Assembly: GCA_032622095.1 (NCBI GenBank)
Contig: CP136061.1
Location: 116,074,754-116,138,753, forward strand
Length of the DNA stretch: 64,000 nt
Source of the DNA: Siphonodentalium dalli
Taxonomy: Eukaryota > Mollusca > Scaphopoda > Gadilida > Siphonodentaliidae
Direction: 5' to 3'
The notes beneath the pieces were generated by a model. The model had not been told where the DNA came from. It saw only the letters and a list, made by a program, of their open reading frames with translations, and searched no databases. Positions 56,561 to 64,000 of the stretch are shown here, piece by piece. The position numbers and the translations under genes were made by a program. Position 1 is the stretch's first letter. Each line of letters begins with the position of its first letter.

Positions 56561-57274
56561 AGAGATATTCTGTCCGTACACACAACTATTTCAGCGATGG
56601 ATGAACAGAGATTTGATATCTAGATTTTTGTTATCGATCTCTCAAACGAGGGGCCAGCACCCGTGGTTCAAACTGTTGTTGGCAAGACACCACACAACAT
56701 GCCAAATGTGTGCTGGGCGCAAGTATAGGCAGCTCCAGTGAGTGCATTCTAGTTCATTAATGCATTTCTATGCACCTGCTTTTTGCTATTCAATTATTGA
56801 ATTTAATTTAGCCATTTCATTTCAATAACTATTTAACTGAAATCCAGTGCAAAAATATTCAATCATTAATTAATTTCTATGAACCTGCTTTTTGCTATCT
56901 AATTATTGAAGTTGATTTAGCCATTTACATGTACTTCATATGTGACAAATATTTGATATCTTCTTCTGACCATACCTTATATATATAAGTCATATAATAC
57001 TAATTATTGGTGCACACAATACTCTATTAGTACTTTTAGTAGGCTGCTAATACTTTTCCAACCTTTTATAACAAATCTTTCACCCATCTATACTCATTCT
57101 TCACTGTCACTTGTGTTTGTTTCTCATTCTCATCTAATCAACTATATATAGCTAAATATAATGATTTATTACTATGAGCTAATGAACAAATTCAAATTCT
57201 ATAGCTCTGAGACCATTTTTAAACATTACCCTATTCTTCCAGCCATGTAAACAAAATCAATGAACCGACTGCAG

Positions 57275-57391
57275 CCATTTGTACAGGCTCCGTTACTCAC
57301 CAGTATAACAAACTGTTTGAAACCGACTCGTATAAGGAGGCGCCCCATTCCTGAATTTTCAAAAAATCCCAATTACAAACTATCAATTTGA
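57275..57391 (+). pseudogene. Terminal exon of cellular gene, unit 5 (orphaned)
   Basis: Frame still open (PFVQAPLLTSITNCLK...), with conservative changes at codons 7 and 11, but the 101-bp exon upstream is deleted and the microexon is frameshifted, so this copy cannot make the product. Confidence 0.45.
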
Positions 57392-57739
57392 AGGGGAAAA
57401 TTATTATCCTTTGTAACCAATATGATAGAATACTATAACAACACCTGTTAGCCCTAAAACATATGAGAGATATGTTAAAATTATGAAAGGTTACGCATTG
57501 TGAGTAGTACTGAGTACTTATTTGTAGATGATAATCATGGATCTTGACAATGAGCGCATAACATCCAAATACGTGTAGATTTGTTTCATTGTAATGATTG
57601 ATACCTGTTCAGCTTAAGATTTTTATTGGTTTTGAAAAATAGAAACTCACTGCGTGCATGTGAATAACTTGACATCCAAAAAGTAACGGGTACATGTACA
57701 CATTGTTCTTTCCCCCGAAAGTCATTGATACCATTGAAT

Positions 57740-58256
57740 TAGATCATGCCATGAATCTCTACTCTGGCTATTAACGCCCGTAGAGATCATATTCCACCAG
57801 TACAAAACCTTGGAACTTTTTGAAGTTTTGACAGGAAACCTTATAAAGTCAAAAATAACGCGGGGAATATATATCTCTGTTAATACCTGTTGCTTAATAG
57901 TTTATTCAACAGTAGGCGAAGGTCCCAGCTCGGGATTAGAATATTTAAGGGACTTTGTGTGCGATTTTGCTTTACGCCGCTTACAATCATGGAGTTTCTC
58001 CAGGGTAATTAATTCAGTGTATTTAGCGATATCGGGTCACTAAAAAGTATGAAATGTTTAGCTGGCACTTTGAAGTAAATTATCGAGGAACAAATATAAA
58101 CAAAGAAGTATATTCCCTGCCTTGTTTGTTCAATGTTATAACTTATAAAGTTCCCTGTCAGAAGGGATCAGAACATCAAAAAGTTCCCATGTTTTGTACT
58201 AGTGGAATGTTATCTCTATGGGCGTTAGCCAGAGTAGAGATTCATGGCATGATCCA
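57740..58256 (+). mobile_element. Mutator-like MITE, unit 5 copy
   Basis: 517 bp, forward interior, TIRs and CCATTGAAT flanks as elsewhere; part of the centre (around GATATCGGGTCACT) is deleted, as in unit 3. Confidence 0.85.
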
Positions 58257-58264
58257 CCATTGAA

Positions 58265-58822
58265 TGTGAAAGTGGTCTAATATGAATATCCCTGAAGCTA
58301 TCCCCATGTAATAAATATATCACAATTTAGATCAAGATAATGTACTGATGCCCAAACTACAATTCCTCTGGATTTATTGTATTGTTCTTATCACAAAAAT
58401 GATGCCCAACACTGACAAGTTGCAATAAATGACTATAAACTACCATAATGGTTAACTTTTCAGACAAAATTTATTGAAACGCAAAATTTTTTATCCCTGA
58501 AAGTTCCAATAAAAAATATCGAAATCCCTGAATTTTAGACACATACTGACATAGTACCAGTATTCGAAGTTGACCAACATATTAATGTAAGCAACTTGTC
58601 AACAATAATATATTTATTTTTGACTATTGTCTATATCTCCATTTAATTTACAGTTTGACCACTGGATAAGACATCTATTGAACAGCTCAGTTACAATTAC
58701 AGACACACATACGTAGCATTGTAGGCCACTGTCAACAGACTTGTAAAAACTGGCTCAGCCGGTAATCAGAATAAAAGTCCACAAAACATTCTCCATCTTG
58801 TGAATTAATCCTCATAGTGTCA
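58265..58822. other. 3' flank of HMGA-like copy 5
   Basis: AATAAA on minus at 58613-58618; no other gene. Confidence 0.55.
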
Positions 58823-59068
58823 TTATTTAGCTTTCTTTGCCCCTTTCTTGACTTTAAAGGTGCCCTTCGGTCTTCCCCTTGATCTCTTTGGTCCAGTGTA
58901 TTCGGGCTTTTCAGGCTTCTCTGTAAATGTTCGGACCTTTGGTCGACCTCTTCCTTTCTTTTCCTTGGGTTCATCATCACTTCCAGTTTCTTCAACTTCC
59001 TGCACCTTTTTCTCTGATTCTGGTAGCGTTGGTCTACCCCTTTTTCTTTGTGATGTTTCTCCTGGCAT
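58823..59068 (-). CDS. HMGA-like three-AT-hook protein, copy 5 (81 aa)
   Basis: Longest copy: has the Val-Arg change of copies 3-4 but retains both EKP repeats between hooks 2 and 3, so it looks ancestral to copies 3 and 4. Upstream stop present. RGRP cores all intact. Confidence 0.82.
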   Translation of the reverse strand: MPGETSQRKRGRPTLPESEKKVQEVEETGSDDEPKEKKGRGRPKVRTFTEKPEKPEYTGPKRSRGRPKGTFKVKKGAKKAK

Positions 59069-59127
59069 TTTTATTTGCGGTTAAGTTTTGATTATACGTA
59101 GAGATCTTTTACTGTGAAGCAAATAAT

Positions 59128-59191
59128 GTTCCCGCCTAAACGCTCAATCCGACAAAGGGCTTTGAGACAAAGGACTTTTACATTTTTTATA
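59128..59191 (-). promoter_or_regulatory. Altered E2F-like motif and TATA-like box, copy 5
   Basis: GTTCCCGC (59128-59135), as in copy 3; TATAAAAA retained (59184-59191). Confidence 0.35.
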
Positions 59192-59259
59192 TTTCGGTTT
59201 CTATTATCGGCGGGTCTTAGAGGACGATGTGTAATAACATAGTCTAATACATTTGTATC

Positions 59260-59767
59260 GCCATGGACAAGGTCTATACTATTATATTATGCATGTATAT
59301 AATTTATTTATTACGTTTGCTTTCCTCTATAGCATGGTTTTAAGTCTTTATATTAAATTAGTAATTTTAAAAGGAAGATATAATTATAATATTCATGCAG
59401 AGTGGAAGAGCCATGCACATGTAGGTGCGAAATTATTTGTCTATAAATGAAGTATATGCATCGGAAGTACATGTATGTATAAGATGTATCATTCGCCGAT
59501 AAATACGTGCCGACATCGATGCCATTGTTCCAATAAATTTGTGCTAAGTTTTCCGAGTATGGTAAACATACACTCAGTCATATTGACATACAATTTATGT
59601 GGGTAATAATGTAGTTAACCAGCCTTGTGAATTAGACTAGGACATAGGCAATACAAGCAGTCGCAAAATCAATTTCCCTAGGCAATACTATTTCCCAGGT
59701 AAAAAGGTTAATCGGGTTACTATAATTTCTGTGTGTCAATCAGAAATACAACATCTTCAGCAAACAA
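59260..59767. other. AT-rich spacer, unit 5
   Basis: No gene; counterpart of 36410-36922. Confidence 0.4.
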
Positions 59768-60001
59768 ATGACTTCCTTTCACTATTTTGTACATATATTG
59801 TCATACAATATCATCCATGACACTGGGGCATTAACTATAAGCTGGTTGGTCCAGGTTGGGGAATTGCACATATATGTTGAGTAGACTAGTGGTCTTGAAA
59901 CAATGTTCCCCAATATAAGTAAGAATTTAGATGATAGCAGTAGTACATGTAATTTGAGTGAATTAGATACAGTATTGTCAACAATTTCACACCTGGATTG
60001 A
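59768..60001 (+). pseudogene. 77-codon ORF, unit 5, nonsense at codon 39
   Basis: Same sequence as units 2-4, but AAG has become TAG (59882-59884). Confidence 0.4.
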
Positions 60002-60386
60002 ATAATTATTATTGATTTGAAATGGCATTAGTGTTATAAAAAGCAATATTTTTGCAAAATTTCCTGGGTAAAATAATATTTTGCTTTGGCCAATTTCTTC
60101 TACCTATGAAAAAATATTGCCTAGGAATCTTTTCCTCAATTCCTAGGGCTGGTTAACTTAGACTGAATAGTATATTGAAGTACTGGGCGACAGGAGCATA
60201 ACGCCAGTTTGTTCACTCAGCTTATAAAATTAGTTATATACACGTTATGTCTTAGTGGGTGTAATAAGTGTTGCCAACAATTTTAAAATTCAGAACCCGG
60301 TCGTATGCATGTTACATAATTATACTCTAGTATATATATCATAGGGTTTCATATTGTTAGCTTGCTAACCGCAGTATGTCATTTAA

Positions 60387-60721
60387 AGGTAATCAATCCG
60401 ATCAGACAGTCCCCATATCATCACGTTACAAAAAAACAAAACAAAAACAACAGCAGCACCGTATTATCACGATCTTTGGTCGTATTACCACTTGATTATA
60501 GAGTTTTCCATCTTCATCCGCAGTTTTGTCCGAGACCGTCCGTTTGAAGTTTTTCTGGGCCACAAATAATTGCACATCTCGAGAAATAACAAACTTCAAA
60601 TATCGATATCTGATCACCCTAAGCTTTGATGGGTGGGTTCCTCGACTCGAATCAAATATTGTTTTTACCCCCGAAGCCAAAGAAATAGTAATTTTGGAGC
60701 GTTAATTCGGATATTGCATCT
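60387..60721. mobile_element. TTAA-type MITE T1, unit 5
   Basis: 335 bp, TTAA at 60383-60386 and 60722-60725. Confidence 0.8.
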
Positions 60722-60725
60722 TTAA

Positions 60726-61305
60726 TATACAACTTATATATGCGAGTGTATATATGATATATATTATTTATTGACAATTTACAAACACTATATCAGCAGA
60801 TGCCATACATCAAATACAAGCAAGATAATTACATGAAATTAGAAACTTCTTAGACAAGTAATATCGTTTTAAGCTCGCTCTTCAAAGAATTTCCGGAAAC
60901 ATGTATATATGTTACCTGTTTCGCGACGTTTTGGTCGACCATCTGCACATTTAATTGAAATGATTATGCAAGAGCTATCATTTTTATTGAGATAATTTGA
61001 ATTGTGCATCTTCACTTAATATGTCACCCGATCAGGCTGATTGGCACATCATATGTTATATAAACATGCATGCTTAATATTTCAACATCTGATAGTAAGC
61101 AGGTTACATACATATATATATTTATATATACAAATATACATCTATATGACTTCGGTCATATGTTAACTCGGACAAGTCACTCACCTCGAGTAATTAGCTT
61201 TCAATTGTTTGACGACACAATGTCCGGCCATATGCATGTTACATGCAACTCTATTCATATACATTCGTAAAATATACAGCCATTAACAGTGCGTTACCGC
61301 GCGCT
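60726..61305. other. AT-rich spacer, unit 5
   Basis: Counterpart of 27065-27619; no gene. Confidence 0.4.
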
Positions 61306-61569
61306 GCGTCGTTGTACTTGAATAAAATAGTGACGTTTTTAGCCAATTATTATATGAAAGGTTTACAAAATTGTCTTAATTCATTCGAAGAATATTGCCT
61401 GAAATGGAGATTATGTATCAATCCAAATAAATCTAGAATAATAAAAATAACAAAAGGTGGCACTACATGCACTGACTCTTTATTCATCAATAATACAAAG
61501 ATAGATTGTGCATAGGATTATAATTATTTAGGAATTTCAATTTCATCTAAATGTGATTTTAAACAAGAC
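61306..61569 (+). pseudogene. LINE reverse transcriptase fragment, unit 5
   Basis: Loss of ATAGCGA upstream opens the frame through IVTFLANYYMKGLQNCL, revealing where the catalytic box should be (LYLNK in place of a YADD-type motif). Stops at GCATAG like units 3-4. Confidence 0.8.
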
Positions 61570-62240
61570 AGTCAACGACTGTGGGGTCGCTCATCAGACT
61601 GCAAATACTGACTAGGACTCTGCAGACCACAAACAGTCCGAACTTTTCATAATCACTTTAAAAGAAGTAGATCTAAACAGGATATGTCACTAGAGAGGCT
61701 TCATATATGTAGATCGGTGAATATCCACCTTGACATTACCAACTGTACACTACTGATCACCCCCCCCTCCTCCAGCTCAACGAGTCCGCTCCCAACCGGG
61801 CTCCAGACTCCCAAGTCTTAGGTTGGAATTTCACAACCGACATCTCAAACTTTCTCAATTTTTGGAAATTTCCAATCTCACAAGCACCTTTTTATAAAAC
61901 CATTTAGAACTGTTTGAAGCCCAATTATCCATGGACCCAAAACATCATACATGTATGTCAGATTAATCAGTCAGGTAGTTCCAAGGTGGATGTTTTAATG
62001 AATTTGGTATTTCAATGTTTTTATTAGACACAAATGTGTTAACTCCCCATAGCCCCGTCATTATTTAACAGGTTCACCTCATGTTAACAAATCTGAATCT
62101 CAGTTACTAAAGGATCCTCCATACTATATGTAAGGTAAATAGACCAACCTCTCTTGAGGAGACATTTTAAGAATTACTATAGAGACATAGTTATATCACT
62201 GGTCCCACCCTATTTAACCTGGTGACCCCATCTGAATAAA
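61570..62240 (+). mobile_element. E2-type element, first copy, unit 5
   Basis: AGTCAACGACTGTGGGG start (palindrome broken by one base), unique region and monomers, truncated at CTGAATAAA. Confidence 0.65.
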
Positions 62241-62372
62241 TAATGAGTAATCTAAGGTCCAAATATATAAAACAATGGGAACTACAAACCCTTCACTCTG
62301 AAAAACTTAGAACTTACATAACTATTAAAGATAATTTTGGTTATGAGAACTACCTATTTCATCAAACAAGAC
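62241..62372 (+). pseudogene. LINE middle fragment, unit 5
   Basis: As 39431-39560: MSNLRSKYIKQWELQTLHS..., cut at CAAACAAGAC. Confidence 0.85.
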
Positions 62373-64000
62373 AGTCAATGACTGTGGGGTCGCTCACCAG
62401 ACTGCAAAGACTGGGACTCTGGAGACCACAACAGTCAGAACTTTTCATAATCACTTTAAAAGAAGTAGATCTAAACAGGATATGTGGCTAGATAGGCTTC
62501 ATGTATGTATATCGGTGAATATCTACCTTGAAATTACCAACTGTACACTACTGATCACCCCCTCCTCCAGTTCAACAAGTCCCCTCCCGACTGGGCTCCA
62601 GACTCCCAAGTCTTAGGTTGGAATTTCACAACCGACATCTCAAACTTTCTCAATTGTTGGAAATTTCCAATCTCACAAGCGCCTTTTTATAAAACCATTT
62701 AGACATGTTTGAAGCCCAATTATCCATGGACCCAAAACACCATACATGTATGTTAGATTAATCAGTCAGCTAGTTCCAAGGTAGATGTTTTAATGAATTT
62801 TGTATTTTAATGATTTTATTAGACACAAAAGTGTTAAGTCCCCATAGCCCCGTCATTAACAGGTTGACCTCATGTTAACAAATCTGAATCTCAGTCACTA
62901 AAGGATCCTCCATACTATATGTAAGCTAAATAGTCCAACCTCTCCTGAGAAGACATTTTAAGTATTACTATAGAGACATACAGTTATGTCCCTGGTCCAC
63001 CCTATTTAACCTGGTGACCCCATCTGAATAAATTTGAATCGCAGACATCAATGAACCCTTCATATTAAATATCAGTAAAATAGACCTGATGGTCCTTGTG
63101 AAGGAAGCATATTAAAAGGAAAACTGTCCTTCGCTTGGCCCCTATTTGACCAGGTGACCCCATTTAAAACAAGACAACCAGACCACAGTCGTAAGTTCAC
63201 AAAATTCCTTTTGCACATCCCTCTTAGAATTAAATTTTACAACTGTTACAAGTACTTCAAGCTTTCGAACTTGGAAATTTCCAACCTGACATGCCCCCAT
63301 AAAGTTAAAATTTGTGGCCATTTCGGTCCTACAGTTTAATCCAAAGTAGGAAAATATGGACTGTTACTGGTTGAAAAATCAAATGTAACACTATCAGGCA
63401 TGAAATTTCTAACGGTTCAAACATTAAATTGTGTGGCCATTTCGGTCCTACAGTTTAATCCAAAGTAGGAAAATATGGACCGTTACTGGTTGAAAAATCA
63501 AATGTAACACTATCAGGCATGAAATTTCTAACGGTTCAAACATTAAATTGTGTGGCCATTTCGGTCCTACAGTTTAATCCAAAGTAGGAAAATATGGACT
63601 GTTACTGGTTGAAAAATCAAATGTAACACTATCAGGCATGAAATTTCTAACGGTTCAAACATTTTTATCAAAGTAGGGGGGTCAAAACCCCACCCTTCTA
63701 CAATTCCGCCCCATTGCCCCCCACCCAGGCAGCTTAGAAATCAAGAGGAATCTATACATTATTATACCAGTATCAAAAAGCACAGTTAGGGTGGCTGGTT
63801 GATAATTAAATCTCTTATCTCCACCCCTATTGGAACAAACGTGAATCCCCATCTATGAGATCCATTCATTTGGTAATTTCAGATGGTAGATTTTAATAGT
63901 TGAACTGAACTGATTTTCCTCAAATTTCCTAAAATGACCCCTAATCTGAACAAATCTAAACCCCAGTCACCGAATGACCCTCCATACCAAACATAAGCTA
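62373..64000 (+). mobile_element. E2-type element, second copy, unit 5 (runs off window)
   Basis: AGTCAATGACTGTGGGG start; monomers; contains the 119-bp triplication. Confidence 0.6.
63303..63661. repeat. 119-bp tandem triplication
   Basis: GGCCATTTCGGTCCTACAG recurs at exactly 119-bp steps (63316, 63435, 63554). Units 2 and 3 have one copy. Copies are almost identical, so the expansion is recent. Confidence 0.9.

Larger units (their letters stand above)
55000..56748 (+). mobile_element. Candidate Helitron, left-truncated, unit 5
   Basis: Begins at TCTTGATTGACAGCCG, equivalent to about 43270 in unit 4, joined directly to LINE 3' flank (AAAGGACA). The deletion removed the Helitron 5' end and the cellular 101-bp exon. 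The 3' end CTAG is retained. Confidence 0.6.
54271..64000. repeat. Segmental duplication unit 5 (cut by window end)
   Basis: Shares the Helitron-like insertion with unit 4 but lost its left end. It keeps the unit-3-like pair of E2 elements separated by the LINE middle fragment. Confidence 0.85.

Noticed and set aside
1-64000. A defence system, operon or other prokaryote-type system
   Set aside because: No contiguous prokaryote-like genes, ribosome sites or operons; everything points to repeat-rich animal DNA.

Overview
The window is eukaryotic, AT-rich, non-coding-dominated DNA from an animal, most likely a bivalve or other lophotrochozoan. That guess rests on the mix of repeats: non-LTR retrotransposon (LINE) debris, many MITEs with terminal inverted repeats (TIRs), and rolling-circle-like elements with ~155-bp internal tandem repeats. 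There are no bacterial operons, rRNA, tRNA or CRISPR arrays. Nearly everything can be read by comparing copies, because the window is mainly a five-copy tandem segmental duplication (units of about 9-12 kb; unit 1 is swollen to ~19 kb by insertions).

Layout. 1-1380 is the 3' end of a satellite-bearing element and 1381-2177 is unduplicated flank. The units are: unit 1, 2178-20850; unit 2, 20851-32850; unit 3, 32851-42035; unit 4, 42036-54270; unit 5, 54271-64000 (cut by the window end). A full unit runs in this order: LINE zinc-knuckle fragment and LINE 3' flank; 3' exons of an unidentified cellular gene (+); a Mutator-like MITE; a small intact three-AT-hook HMGA-like gene (-); a 77-codon ORF; a TTAA-type MITE; a LINE reverse-transcriptase fragment; one or two rolling-circle-like elements of ~155-bp monomers; a foldback MITE; and a candidate microexon leading into the next unit.

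The AT-hook gene is the only gene intact in all five units. Every length difference among its copies is in frame, while the LINE pieces and cellular-gene exons around it carry stops, frameshifts or deletions. It has a shared upstream E2F-like motif, a TATA-like box in most copies, and an AATAAA signal, so it looks like a recently expanded single-exon gene family. The second cellular gene (a microexon, a 101-bp exon and a 117-bp terminal exon) is decaying in most copies.

Unit 1 holds a nested structure. A LINE ORF is interrupted by a Harbinger-like element (8089-14001, TTA target duplication). Inside that is an array in which a 453-bp MITE alternates with a ~900-bp spacer (4 MITEs, 3 spacers, 1353-bp period). 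A ~2.04-kb block is then repeated three times, with a 2.1-kb satellite element between copies 1 and 2, and a 557-bp near-perfect palindrome follows. Because the units are paralogous, most insertions have empty sites elsewhere in the window, which gives target duplications and relative ages directly. Two inversions also show up: the interior of the Mutator-like MITE is flipped in unit 1, and 32 bp next to the microexon are flipped in unit 2.
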